NCBI GenBank assembly: GCA_034231615.1
Contig: CM067298.1
Span: 5,325,799-5,389,798 of the forward strand
Direction: 5' to 3'
Length of the DNA stretch: 64,000 nucleotides
Origin: Meghimatium bilineatum
Taxonomy: Eukaryota > Mollusca > Gastropoda > Stylommatophora > Philomycidae
Part shown: piece after piece, positions 13,501 through 28,500 of the stretch
How positions within the stretch are numbered: the first letter of the stretch is position 1
Layout of the letters: each line of letters starts with the position of its first letter
Notes under the pieces: model-generated
What the model was told of the DNA's origin: nothing
What the model saw: the letters and a program-made list of their open reading frames with translations, nothing else
The model's database searches: none
Made by a program: the position numbers and the translations under genes

Positions 13501-16500
13501 TATCAGCATATGAAATGACATGCTATAGAATGGTTAGAAAATATCAGCATATGAAATGACATGCTATAGAATGGTTAAAAAATATCAGCATATGAAATGA
13601 CATGCTATAGAATGGTTAGAAAATATCAGCATATGAAATGACATGCTATAGAATGGTTAGAAAATATCACTCTTATGTTGTGTTATTAAGTTCTTAAAAA
13701 CATTATCTTGTCATTGTACTTTTTTTTTTTTAAATCGGAATATATGAAAGCTGCTAAAAATGTGAATTGGGGAAAGATAGCACACGTTTATTGGAGTAAG
13801 ATGGTGAATTCAAACTGTATGAAGAAAATGTTGATGTTAATGAGGAAGTTTTAGAAGCCGATCTAAAGCTGAAAGAGATTTATAAATATGGTTATAACGA
13901 TCATAAAACCTTACAAAAATATTATTATTAAAACAGAACTTACAAACTATTTTTTTTCAAACTTATTTTCCTGAGTAAAGTTACAAAACTAGGTCTATCT
14001 ATTTATTCTATCTATTCTTAGCACACATTTCCACAATGCGGTTTGCTAGACCTGTTGCAGTGGTGATCTCCTTCAATTTTATAATGGTTGACATCACCTT
14101 TTTTGCCTGTTCCATCTTGCCTCATAAAATGGAGCAAGATAGGTTGTTTTTTTTAAATTGAACTTTTTACATATATTCAAAAAATATAATTCTAATGTCT
14201 ACAAGTGGCTGTATATTTTCAATGCTCTCACTAATATTATATTGATGGGTAAACTATACACTGATGGCAGTTTGGTCTCTCATAGTTAGGTCAAGTTGTC
14301 AAAATATGCTAAAATGCAATAATTGTGTCGTCTCGCCCTCAGCTACCCTATTTTTGATATATAACAAGGCGCAATGATTTAGAAAAATTAATCATGGAGG
14401 AAAAAATTCCAAGAAAGAGAACAAGAGGCAGACAAAGACAATGATGAACATAGGATATTGAAGACCTTCTAACATGACACTAGAAGAAGCTGAGCAGCTT
14501 TGACAAAACTGAGAGGCTTACAGAATGAAAGTAAGAACAAAGTTTAGCAAAGAACATGTCACATAGATAGATATAAAATGTTATTCAATTATTTTTATTG
14601 TTAACACCCCACTACTTTTCTTTGTTCATATTGTCTATGCTGAGCTGAACTATAACACAGAAACTATATCAACATTTGTTGAGCAGCTTTTGCTATAATT
14701 TGGTCAACTCTGAGTTCTGAGAACTTGAAAGAATTAGATACATTTGCATCCAAAGTAGAGTGTATTATTTAGATAAAGAAATATATTTTAATGTATGAAA
14801 ACTGATAATTCCATGAAAATAATTTGTAGAAATAGAATTGCTCTTACGCGCAGAAAGCTGTCGTGCTGAATTCACTGTTAAGTGCTAGTTGGGTGATCAG
14901 ATCTGCAATTTTCTCTACAGGAATGTTGATGCTGAAAGGATTGTCTGAAACAGAAGCATTAGATATTTTAGCATTCACTGTCATCAGTACATTAGTTCTG
15001 TTGGTAAGTATATTCATTTTAATCTCCACTATCTATTCTATAAACCTGTAGCCCATCAGGGGCGCCATATTTGATGTATTAACACACTGAGTCCTCTAGC
15101 AATTTCTATCTTCAAAGATGCAAAGGAATGAGAAAAGATCTTGTCTTGTCCAGTTCGTGATATTAATCTCCACACAGAAAGTGTTGGCTGATGAATTAAT
15201 AAAGTGCCATGCTGAGTGATGTTGACAATCATGTTTCTCCACAACTATCTGTCTCTTGTATTGCTAATAAGTTCAGTTGGTGACATTCTCTCGTGCCACA
15301 GTGACAATCCATCAACATATTTTTCTCATTGTCATCCTTGTCTCTTCTCCCCATGACAGTTTCAACATTTATTAAATGTTTGTGGATTTTTGGATTATGG
15401 ATTTTTTCAATATTTTGTTCTTCTTATTAATAATCTAAAAATCATCACTGCCTTGATCAGAATGTCTTGTCACTGCCTTGATCAGAATGTCTTGTCACTG
15501 CCTTGATCAGAATGTCTTGTCACTGCCTTGATCAGAATGTCTGGTCACTGCCTTGATCAGAATGTCTTGGCAAGTAAATATAATTGCATTTACTTTCACT
15601 CAGGTCCTATGGATAATGAGTTGGTTGGTTGTTGATCCAGCAATCCATGGATAATGAATTGGTTGCTGATCCAGCAGTTCATGGATAATGGATTGGTTGG
15701 TTGCTGATCCAGCAGTCCATGGGTAATGAGTTGGTTGGTTGCTGATCCAGCAGTCCATGTATAATGAATTGGTTGGTTGCTGATCCAGCAATCCATGGAT
15801 AATGAGTTGGTTGGTTGCTGATCCAGCAGTCCATGGATAATGGTTGGTTGCTGATCCAGCAGCCCATGTATAATGAATTGGTTGGTTGCTGATCCAGCAA
15901 TCCATGGATAATGAGTTGGTTGGTTGCTGATCCAGCAGTCCATGGATAATGAGTTGGTTGGTTGCTGATCCAGTGGTCCATGGATAATGAGTAGGAAAGC
16001 CTGTATTTACTAGAATGATATAAGGATAGATGTGTTTATACCACTCCATAGCCCCATGACTCATCAGGGTTATAGGGGTACTAAATTTAATGCATCAACA
16101 TACAATGACCATCAACAATCTCTAATTTCAGCAATGCAGATGACTGAGAAAAAAATCTTGATCTATCCAGTCTTTGATGTTGTTTTTCCATGATTTGAAT
16201 TGATCACCTCTGCTTCTTTTACCTGTGAATGTTCCCTGCAAGATTGTTTATAATAAGTAATCATGTCAGCATACAAATCCAAACCACATACGTTTTCGTT
16301 ATTTCACTATTGAAAACAATGGGTTTTTTTGTACGTTTGAGCGACTTGTTGAAAGTAATGTAAAACTACATCCAGTATTATAATAAATATGATTTAGCTC
16401 TTGAAATAACTCTCGGGATTTCAAATTCATTCAGAAAATGCAAACATTCATTGTGACTCATTGAAAATGTCAAAATTCTATGTCACTGGATCCTTTTATA

Positions 16501-19500
16501 CACATTTTTAAAGACTGCACCAATGTTAGTTAAAAAATGTGCTGATATTCTTGATAATGTGAGATAAGTATGCCTAGGGTTGCTGGTCAGCAAAGTCTTG
16601 ATAATGTGAGATAAGTATGCCATGGGTTGCTAGTCAGCAAAATCTTGATAATGTGAGATAAGTATGCCATGGGTTGCTGGTCAGCAAAGTCTTGATAATG
16701 TGAGATAAGTATGCCATGGGTTGCTGGTCAGCAAAATCTTGATAATGTGAGATAAGTATGCCATGGGTTGCTGGTCAGCAAAGTCTTGATAATGTGAGAT
16801 AAGTTTGCCATGGGTTGCTAGTCAGCAAAGTCTTGATTATTATTTTAATATTAAATTAAATACAGTATATAAATACATGCACACAATGATGTTCTTCATA
16901 CATTCTATAAATAAATAAATAAATACAACAACTATAAATACCTATACACAATGAATTCCTCAATGTGGCATCAAGGCTATCAATCAAATCTTTGGCAAGG
17001 TCAAGATATGCGGAGTTGTTTGGATTTGAGTAACTGACAATAAAACATGAGTACTGAGATGATAGAGTGCTACAAGTTTCACTGATGCTGTTGCCTAATA
17101 AGCTGTCTCGAGCTGCTGAGAGGTAAGAATACAGGCATCCATCAATGCTACCAGCCTGACATGACAAGTCTTTAGGAAGGCCAAGAGAAGCCATCTGAGG
17201 AGATAATTATATAGAATTATCTACAATGACATGCACATTCAGAAAGTCTGAAAGTCTCACTATTAGCCTATCTCATTAACCATTATGCGACAGTAAACTC
17301 TATGTAGGGCCCATGCCAATATAGTGAGGTTTTCTTTTTGTTATAGGGCTCATGCCAATATAGTGAGGTTTTCTTTTTGTTATAGGGCTCATGCCAATAT
17401 AGTGAGGTTTTCTTTTTGTTATAGGGCTCATTCCAATATAGTGAGGTTTTCTTTTTGTTATAGGGCTCATGCCAATATAGTGAGGTTTTCTTCTTGTTAT
17501 AGGGGGTTAATGCCAATATAGTGAGGTTTTCTTCTTGTTATAGGGGTTCCTGCCAATATAGTGAGGTTTTCTTTTTGTTATAGGGCTCATGCTAATATAG
17601 TGAGGTTTTCTTCTTGTTATAGGGTTCATACCAATATAGTGAGGTTTTCTTCTTGTGAGAGCCCCACAGTTTTTCACCTGTACAATGGCATTTCCCGTTA
17701 TATTGCAACATTCAGATAATCCAGCAATGTTCACCTCACTATGGAAGCCAGATGAGCTCCAGTCCTGATCATGATGCTAGCTGTCAATGTATACATTGTA
17801 CACCGCTATGAACGTGTGGTAGATGGGATGTGGTGAAAAGAAACTCTGTGCTACATTCTCCCACCAGGATTACCTCAGAAACACTCATAGGACTTCCTCC
17901 ATGGACAGAATTAAAGTTGTTCTCACTTTCCATCCCCATAGTTCTGCTGAAGACAGTGGACTTCATGCTGACAACAGGTTGACAATTTAAAATTAACAAA
18001 ATGCAGAAAGAGAACACAAACACACTAAAAATGCATGTATAAGTCGTTCATATAAATATACATTATAATAATAAGGACCTATGAATACATTTTTCACGTA
18101 AACATACATTATAAAACAGAAAACAAAGTATTGGAATAAACATTTCATACCTTCTTCTTGATGACAGTATTAGCTTGAACTTTCTGTGCATTGCTACATA
18201 ATTCTGTGTTCTTCGTCACACACTGATAAGCTTGTTTCTGGATACTATGTGTAGAAATAATCAACTCATCAGCATTTCCTACCCATATTAAATGTTCTAC
18301 TGAAAACTAAGAATATATATATATATATATATATACATGTTTTTTTCCAACAATATGAATTACAACCAATGCAGTACATGTACATACATGGAGTGAACAG
18401 GAGACTACAGTAAAACAGCATACTTCTACATCTCATAAATCTGTGTTATCAATTTTGTATTTCCGTTTTATCCGTTCTTTTTACATTTCACATTTCCATA
18501 TCCTTTGTCCTCATTTCTTGTATTTCCATGTTACCTGCCCGTCTTACATCTCATATTTCCATGCTAGTGTTCCTTCTTCCATGTATGATTATTGTAACCA
18601 CTCACATTCCAATCAATCTCATGATTTTGGAAGACGCGTGCACGCAGGCTGTGAGGTGAATCAATGTCAGATGAACAGATCTGGTTCAAATATCATCCAC
18701 TATCTTCTGATTAAATTCAATCATCAGACTATGTCTTTGGGATAGTCAAAGGATAATGACATAAACTACACGAATTTTAGCAGTAACAAAGTGATCAATC
18801 ATAGCTGCAACTTCCCTATGAATTGTGTATTTTCTCTTAACTCATACTTTACTCATGGGGTTGTGTCTGTGGTTCTCAATAATGGTTCACTAGACAAACC
18901 AACCATGCAACAGAAACCCTTAGTAGATGACATGCCGTTATATTGAGGCTCTCTTATGGAAGCTTTATAGCATGTCATCTATACAATTATAGACCCCCTT
19001 TGAGTAGAAGGCTCCTATCAATAGGCATTGCACTAAGCTGAAAGCTGAAGCCTCCTGAGTGTGAAAGAAAGCTATAAAAACCACTCCACTGCACATAGGC
19101 TGCTTACTATTCCTGGGGTTCTCAAACAAATAACTCATATTTATCTGGTTATTGTATTCAGAGATATCAATACTATAATCTATTCTTTTAGAACAGAAAC
19201 TCATTCTCCTACATTTCTTCTGCAAACGTTACTAACATAGTAGTAACACTAATAGCACATTTGTGGTTATATACTTCAAGAAAACTATTAAAAAACTTCT
19301 CAGTACAAACTGGCAACCAGAGAAATATTCAGCATAGAGAATTGATATTATCTTAGTACAAATTAGTACATATTCTTTTCTTTGCACAAAGAACACATAC
19401 TTGCATATGGTATCTTGCATGTTGATGAGTTTTTGCTCCATAATAATATCACATCCTGCATTATCAACTGCGCATTCTTGCTCATAGCTGCACAGGTCAG

Positions 19501-22500
19501 GAGTTAACCATGGACACCGGTCACCTGCTGCTGCTTGAATCTGTTTCAAAGTATTTTGAATAATCTTGACATCATTATTTTCTGGGTCACATGAGGTAGT
19601 GTTTGTTGCAATACAGACCATCATATCCTTGAGTTCCCTGTAAAATATAAAATTATGATGTACCCAGACTTACCCTCGTATTTCTTTCATTCATTAATAT
19701 CATAGATGATAAAATAGTGTTGCTACCAGTAATATCATCTATATATATAAATGGCTATTCCATAGCTCTGAATCTTTGCTATGTTCTATACACTTAACCA
19801 TTTCGTAAAGTATACAAATGAAATTTTCCACATTTATAAAATATTCCAATAAGAAGGTATTGGCGCTAACCGAATATAAAAATACTGTCCAGTTATCCAG
19901 CAAAAGCTGATAAATGATACAATTGGTCAACCGTTTACCTCTGACTGCTGATCAAAGGTCACACAAATGTGTCAACAAATGCATAGACCTAAATAACATT
20001 TTTGTATTTCAATCACCGTTTAAGGGTTCAAAATTATTTTTCCTTTGCCATTTGCTAATGCTGCGTATATTTCTGTCTATTAGCGAATTGCATGATACTG
20101 TTTATATCTGTATTTCTGTTGTGTTGTTAAATTACAAAAGAATCGAATGTAGTATTTTTGGGTAAACATTGTTGTCACTATGTTATGGAAATTGTCTCAC
20201 ATGAGAGTACACAAACTTATTTTATAAATCTACAATTTTACGCTGTCTTGCGTATGTCTGGAATAGCTCAATTGGTACAAACTTTATCTATTATGGAAGG
20301 AACTGTGGCCATGGCTGTTTGATCAAAGTGATAATTTTTTTATTATTATTTTTTAAATTATTTTTGGATTAATATGTAGAAACTGAAACATATCAACGTC
20401 ATTGCTGCATTAAAAGAAAAATATTTGTATCTATTCTATTTTTCATTTTGTTTTATTCTCACACGGGCAACATCAGGCATTGCTTCTAGTAGATGATAAA
20501 ATAGTGATGTTGCCAGCAATATCATAGATAATAAAATATCGATGTTACCAGTAATATCATAGATAATAAAATATCGATGTTACCAGTAATATCATAGATA
20601 ATAAAATATCGATGTTACCAGTAATATCATAGATAATAAAATAGCGATGTTACCAGTAATATCAAAGATGATGAAATAGTGCTGTTAACATGTATATTTA
20701 TTAACCACCTCCATGTAACTATCTGCTACTAAGGGAAGAGAATGCAAAGAAAAATATTGGTAGATGAGGATCAAGGTATGTAGACTTGCTTATCGGAAGG
20801 AACCTACAAGAAAACACATATTAATTAGCATTTTTACCAAAAGGCCTTTATCCAGAACTCAATATAACATATCATGTAATGAGTAAAGGATGGCTCTGAT
20901 AATGATTACAGTTAAATGAGAGCATATGCTAGAAGTCTGACGTGTGTTTTCTTGTGTTTCTAGTGATAAGCAAAAATTCATTGTTTTGCATTTCCACTGT
21001 ATGTCTGTCGAATTACAGTTTTGCTGTAGTTGTAACATATTACTGTATAGATGACAATCACAACTCCCAAAACAAATATGACCCAATGCTAACCAATATT
21101 AAATTAACTGTGCAAAAAAGAAAACAACAGATCTCTAGTTCAAACTATATGAGAAATTTTATTGATTTATTGAGGATGAATGCAGACACAGAAGAATACT
21201 TACCTTTTTATTCAATGCACAGCCAGAAGACAACATTAATTGACAATACTCAATTAACATTCTTCACAAAGTTGAAGTGGGAGTTGACCACCATCAATGG
21301 GTGGAGTTATTGACACAATTTCTGATCAGAAAAATTACCTTTATATTCAGTCCAGGACATGTGGAGGTTGAGGGTAAAGCATGAGCTGATACACTGGCAA
21401 GTATGGCAACAGTGTCAGTTAATCAATTTGACATAGTTAATGCAGTGAGGCACCTCATTCCCTCAGAAGATTTTCAAAAGTGTGAATGATATTCACTGTC
21501 AATGCTGTATAAGATTGTTGTAAGAATTGGAACAGCCCATAAAAAGAAACATAATAACATTAAATATATATGAAATGACTAATACACCAACACCAAACTG
21601 CAATTGTTAGCCATTACACTCTGATGGATTTATTTAGATGGGGATCAGAGCACCTATGGATGTGTCTGGTTAGTTAGTTAGTAAGTCATTGAATCATCAT
21701 TACTGCAAACTGGACATGTCCATAGTTGCTCCAATCTCTCCATGAGTATATCTGCCAATACACTTCTGCTGACAGTACAGGTCCTATGTTGGTTGACCAT
21801 CATTCTTCTGCGCCCTCCAAAATGTTCACTTCTAGCAACACCGCATTTCAAACATTGATCTTTAATCCTGGTCATTGAAAATGAATCATCATCCACACTA
21901 GTCTCACTCTCGCGTGCTGTATCTCTTATGGAGTTAAAAATGTCAGCTCGATTCATTGCCCCAATGCCCATACATGTCTGGTGATACCCTTGAAATAAAG
22001 TCAACATACCAGAGCACCTATGAGACTTGTCGGGTGATACCCTTGAAGTACAGTCAACATAAAATCAATATAACAAGCACATTTGAAGATTTTTTTACAA
22101 CATAAAAATACTTAGCAAGAGTGTGTTATTTCTTACAGACATTTCATCCTCCAAATTAATGTGTCATCAGTTGTTGAGAGTAATCCCAAGTTGAAGTTAG
22201 CTAAGCAGACAAAAGCATTGCCAAGTATGCAGACACGATTTTTTTCTTGAATATTTGGACAGATCGGAGGCAGTGGTAGGACCACATTTTCACATATATC
22301 CTCCACCTTGTTATACAGATTCTGTTGATTGTAAATAAACATGGTTATAGCATATAAACATGGTTATAGCATATAAACACGGTTATAGCATATAAACACA
22401 GTTATAGCATATAAACATGGTTATAGCATATAAACACGGTTATAGCATATAAACACAGTTATAGCATATAAACATGGTTATAGCATATAAACACGGTTAT

Positions 22501-25500
22501 AGCATATAAACACGGTTATAGCATATAAACACGGTTATAGCATATAAACACAGTTATAGAATATAAACACGGTTATAGCATATAAACACGGTTATAGAAT
22601 ATAAACACGGTTATAGCATATTTTTCTCACATATAATGAGTATAATGTTATTTATATAAACAGATCTGCATAGTTAATTGTACCTGCTTAAATAACGCTT
22701 ATCTGTTTATACTTTGATTCTTGATTAGGATTTTTCACACCTTGATCACTGCACAAGGGGTATTCCCATTAATGCTCTGATTGCTATTCCATCAGGCATT
22801 TAATAGTAGATAAGTTCAGTGTCTGATCTTAAGCTTCTGATCTTTCCAGAGACAATGCACTTCCTTCCCTCTCCCCTTGTTACTCCCACTTTGATCACTC
22901 TCTGAACATGTATATTGTCTCTTTCAGCATTATCTTCAACATTTTGTAGTGTATCTATAACTGTTATAATTAACTCAACTTTCTCTTCTCACCAGTTTTC
23001 CATGCAATGCAGCTTTACACTCCAATGAATCAGCTCTTTTCTTATCTCTGACTCCTGAACAGCCTTGACAGAAGATTTATATGACACTTGGGAATTGTTA
23101 AGATGGGTGACCCACAGTAGATTCACATGACACTTAGGCATTGTTAAGAAGGGTGACCCACAGTATATCCATATGACACTTGGGCATTTTAAAGAAGGGT
23201 GACCCACTAATTTTGTTAACATGCACATTTTTTGCATCTTGTGGAACATATTCTGGAAGTCTGAGAGAATCACTGTGGTCGTTTGTGGTTGCATTGTCAG
23301 CCAACTGAGAGCTGCTGTGACTGCCTCTATTTCCATTCTCATGTTCAATGTTTTAATGGGACAGGTAGTAGAATTCTCCATCCATGCTCGTTTATATCTG
23401 TCAACAGGTAATGTTTACTTTTTCACTTATGTTTAGGTAATTTAACACTTATATCATTTTTTTTAGTACATGTTCGTTACTTACCCACCTTCACCATCGA
23501 AAATAAATATTATGTACTAAAAGTGACACAGATGGCTTCCATAATGACAGTTAGTGGGTATGGAATTACATAGCCTATATATTCTCAGTGTTGTTCAGTA
23601 ATTTTTTTCAACCTATTGTAAACTTGTTTAACTCACATACCTAGTAATTGTGTCAAAAATTATATCCTCTTTGTGGAAAAGCACAGATTTTTAACAATCA
23701 TCACATTCACCTGAGGGCTAGTGCCTCAGACCATTTTGGCATGGTTTTTCATGTGTGCCTGTGTTGCCACACATGTGTCTATGTAGTGCAGATCTTCTCC
23801 ATGTCATTTCCTAATGTCACTTTTACTATTGACGATGTCTGTACATGCAAATTCAGTAACGTCACTTGTGCTATTATTTGTAAATGATGTGACATGAAAT
23901 ATATGAGTGAAACTAGAAAAAAGACTAAGTGACCATTTCTGCCAACATCTTCATGCCAATTAACAACAGATCACCTACTCCTGTCACTGTATTTCAATGG
24001 TGCTGATCACTGTGGTGCATGTGAAATTCAGGCCACTGTAACAAGATCTTGCACCACTGATGATAGAGCTAGATATGCCTTGAAAATTATGCCCTGCTAT
24101 ATATTGAAGTTTGGTACCTTTAAGCCATTTAATCTTAATACAGTACACATCATTCATTTATTTAGACTTGGGTGCAGGGCGCTTCATTGTTATGCCATTC
24201 GCGTTGTCTTTAGGCATAGTTGTTTTTATTTCGTTTTCATTCCCCATGTATTTTGTAATGTGCATCTCTACGACAATGTGTATGTATACTTGCTTCATTG
24301 TTACCATGGATGACTCTGTTGTTAATTTTCTGCCATCTAAAGCTTTTGTGATAGTGCCTTTATTTATACCACTATTACTGTCTATTTGCCTGTGTCTTGT
24401 ATTTTCTTGAAAAAGACCTTGAGGTTGAAATGTTGAAACTGTCTTGTATACTGTTATCTTTGTTTTTTTATACTCACACCCTATAGCCTGATAGTCTGTG
24501 TGTTTATTGTAAAGCTGATCAACCTTGTTTTTTACTTGAGTACAATTGTTATATAGTTTTACAGTAGTTTCACTTATCATTATCTATAACAACTGTACAC
24601 ACAATCCATATCTAATTTCTTCCAACAGTTAACCTACATGGCTACAGTCTACAGTTAACCTATGTGGCTACAGTCTACAGTTAGCATACATGGCTACAGC
24701 TTACAGTTAGCATACATGGCTACAGCTTACAGTTAGCATACATGGCTACAGCTTACAGTTAGCATACATGGCTACAGTCTACAGTTGGCCTACATGGCTA
24801 CAGTCAACCTACATGGCTACAACCTAGTTAGCATGCACGGCTAGAACCTAGTTAGAGTACATGGCTACAGCCTAGTTAGCCAATATGGCTACAACCTAGT
24901 TAGTCTACATGGTTACATTCTACAGTTAGCCTACATGGCTACATCCTAAAGTTAGCCCACATAGCTACATCCTACGGTCATCCTACATGGCTACAGCCTA
25001 ACGTTAGCATGCATGGCTGCATCTTACAGTTAGTCTACATAGCTACAGTCTACAGTTATCCTATATGGCTACATCCTACAGTTAGCCTACATGGCTACAT
25101 CATACAGTTAGCCTACATGGCTACATCTTACAGTTAGCCTACATGGCTACAGTTGGCCTACATGTAGTCATAACCTTCGATAACAGTTACCATGTTGTTC
25201 CGACAGGCCGATGTTGTGCTTGAACTAGTTACGGGCACGGTGTGGGTGGGCAGAACAACAAAGAAACCTGTCGCAAGGGCCAGAGTTGTGCCCTGATGTC
25301 GACGTCTGTTTCGGCAACATTAGACTCAAAACATCATCAGGTCAAATGGCTGCTGGAACAGAGTGCTGAGCACTTATGAGAATGCCCCATGTGCTGTGAG
25401 GCCAGTTTCTAATCAAGAATCAAGCCTTCATGGCTACAGCCTACAGTTAGCCTACAGTTAGACTACATGGCTACATTAAGAATACATGGTTACAGTCAGC

Positions 25501-28500
25501 CTACATGGCTACAGTCTGCCTACATGGTACAATCAGTTTACATGGCTACAGCTAGCCTACATGGATACAGCCTAAAGTTAGCCTACATGGCTACAACCTA
25601 ATTAGGCTACATGGCTACAACCTATTTAGCCTACATCGCTATAGCCTAATTAGCATATATGCCTACAGCCTAGTTATCCTACATAGTTACAGACTAAAGT
25701 TATCCTACATGGCTACATCCTACAGTTAAACCACATCAATACATTATACAGTTAGCCTACATTCAGGCTATATTCAGCTACATGGCTACAGCAAGCAGTC
25801 ATCCTATATGACTATAATCAACAGTCAGCCTACATGGCTACAGTTAACCTACATGGCTACAGCCTACAGTTAGCCTACATGGCTACAATCAACTTATATG
25901 GCTACAGCCTACAGTTAGCCTACATGGCTACATCCTACATTTAGCCTACATGGATACAGCCTACAGTTGAATGTTGTTCGTCCATCACAAGTGATGATGA
26001 CCATTTGTTACATCCACTTTTGAAAATTAAATTTTAGTTATGTCCTTGATTATGAGTTCGTAGATGGCTAATGAGCCCTATTCAAGCTGTAAATGTCCTT
26101 GGACAGTTTGGACATGGAATGACGACTGTAGATGGATCTTGTTCTATCCGTGACTTTCTAGCTGCTCTCTGCTGTTGAGCTGCTGCATTTCTCTTCTTTT
26201 CACAAGATGATGCGCTCTTTTTTATTTTAGAACACCATGTAGATCTATTTTGTGCAAGTTCTTCCCATGTATCGTGGTCTATTTCAAAGGCTTTCAGTGA
26301 GTTCTTTAACAAGTCCTTGTAGCGCTTCCTTTGGCCACCTTGAGATCGTATACCCTTCTCTAGCTCACCATAGAGAAGTATCTTTGGCAGACGATGGTCT
26401 GGCATACGCACCAAATGACCTGCCCAACGAATCTGTGTCTGCATCAGGATCGTGTCAATGCTTGGGATACCAGCTCTATCAAGGACAGTGGTATCTGGAA
26501 TCTTGTCTTGCCATCTGATGTTCATAACTAATCTGAGACAATTTGTATGAAAATGATTGAGTTTTTTCACATGACGTCTATACACAGTCCATGTTTCACT
26601 AGCATATAGCAGCACTGGAAGTACCACTGCTCTGTAAACTTTCAGCTTAGTCTGTAGGTTAATGCTATTTATACGCCAAACATTTGCATACAATCTGCCG
26701 AAAGTACTGCTTGCTTTGGCGATCCTTGTATGCACTTAATCATCAACGTTGGCATTTTGTGATAACGTACTGCCTAGATATGTGAATCTATTCATAACTT
26801 TCAGTGCTACACCATTTACCTTTATGCAGGGCTCGAGATAGCTTTTGCCAAGTGCTGGTTGTAATATGACTTCTGTTTTCTCTGTGTAAATGGTAAGCCC
26901 AAAGTTGGTACAGGCTTTAGCCTACAGTTAGCCTACATAGCTACAGCATACATCACTACACCCAGCCTACATCACTACAGCCAGCCTGAATGGCTACAAC
27001 CTACAGTTAGCCTACATGGCTACAGACTACCATCAGCCTACATGACTACAGTCTACTATTAGTCTACATGACCAGGAAAACAAGTAATGTAAGACGCTAC
27101 AGATTGTAAACATCTATTGATGTCACCGATTAATTACAACACATTACATTTTAGACACTTTGCACCACTGACTGAGTTTCAAGCATCATTGGCAGTCAGG
27201 TATCATTGACTGATAGTCAGGCATCATTGACTGAGTGTCATATATTGACTGAGAGTCTGACATCATTGACTGAGAGTCAATATCATTGACTTTGAGTCAA
27301 GCATTATTTACAGAGTCAGGCATGATTGACTGAGAATCAGGCATGATCGACTGAAAGTCTGGTATTATTGACTGAGAGTAAGTCATCATTGACTGAGGAC
27401 AGAGGGTCATGATAAAATAAGATCAAAGATATATATATATATATATACAGGCACGTCTAACTGTCAATTAAAGCTAAATATAAAATGCCCTACCTGGAAT
27501 GTTGCCTTAATAGGACTGGACACACTATCACTGCAGCCATCTAAGAATTTATCCAAACATTCCTGGGATTCTAAGCGTCCACTGGGAAAATAACATTTAA
27601 AAGTACAATGAGTCAAACATACAATTATCAGCAAGCCAGATAATATCTGATGATCATGTGTGGGCTTTAGTAATACAAACATGAAAATAAATATTGTAAA
27701 TAAACAACTATGTGCTACTGCCACTACCATCACTACTATACTACTATCACTACTGCTGCTGTTGCTACCACTACCACTACTACTGCTATCACTACTACTG
27801 CTACTACTACTACTACAACTACTGCTACCACTACCACTACTACTACTACTACTGCTATCACTACTACTGCTACTACTACTACTACAACTACTGCTACAAA
27901 TAAAAATATAGGGAGAAATAATTACAATAAATGAAAACTAAATATGAAAATTGGCATTGCAATCAAAGATCTTCAAAGCAAAAATATTATAATAAATAGA
28001 CAGAAACATTTAATGTCCAACATATTTGTTAGGAAACGATTATTAGAAAGTTCTGTAATCCAACCTAAGAAAATATTTAGAATTGTTACATTGGATGTCA
28101 AAGGCATGTACTGAGGAAAACACAGTGGAAAGTAAAATGAGAAGATTAAAAATAGACAAGCTAAGTATATGTGAATGTTCATGAACTGGACAAGGACTGT
28201 TTACAACTTCAGCTGGAAGAACGTTCATCTATTCAGATTTTAAAAAAGTAAGCAAAGTGGTGTTGGCATGTTCTTAATAAAAGACATTGTCATTACTCTA
28301 TTATAATCAAATTCAATCAATGAACACTTACTGACTTTCATACTAAAAAAGTAAAGAATATCACAATCATACATGCACAAATGGAAATGACACAAGGTTA
28401 AGAATTAGATAATTCTATGAAGATCTTCAGGAATCCCTAAATACAATTCCAAAGCAAGATAGCAGAATAATCAGGGGTGATTGGCACAGCAGCTTTGAAA

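Noticed and set aside
15596-16064. Overlapping minus-strand open frames up to 154 codons
   Set aside because: They are translations of a 38-bp minisatellite; all three frames are open only because the unit lacks stops.
17283-17734. Repetitive open frames on both strands (NKKKTSLYW, SFCYRAH)
   Set aside because: Product of the 39-bp minisatellite, no start or splice context.
17926-17967. Minus-strand mini-exon HEVHCLQQNYGDGK between ttgtcag and AA/gtgaga
   Set aside because: Phase 0-2 would break the e17 (out 0) to e18 (in 0) junction, which fits without it.
21678-22010. 109-codon minus-strand frame with cysteines, first taken for a host exon
   Set aside because: CLKCG and WTCPVC endings match LINE termini and related copies at 31.9 and 60.4 kb; no splice sites fit.
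26082-26735. 217-codon minus-strand frame as a host gene
   Set aside because: It is LINE ORF2 C-terminus with zinc-finger tail.
27660-27934. Leu-, Thr- and Tyr-rich frames
   Set aside because: Trinucleotide repeat artefact.
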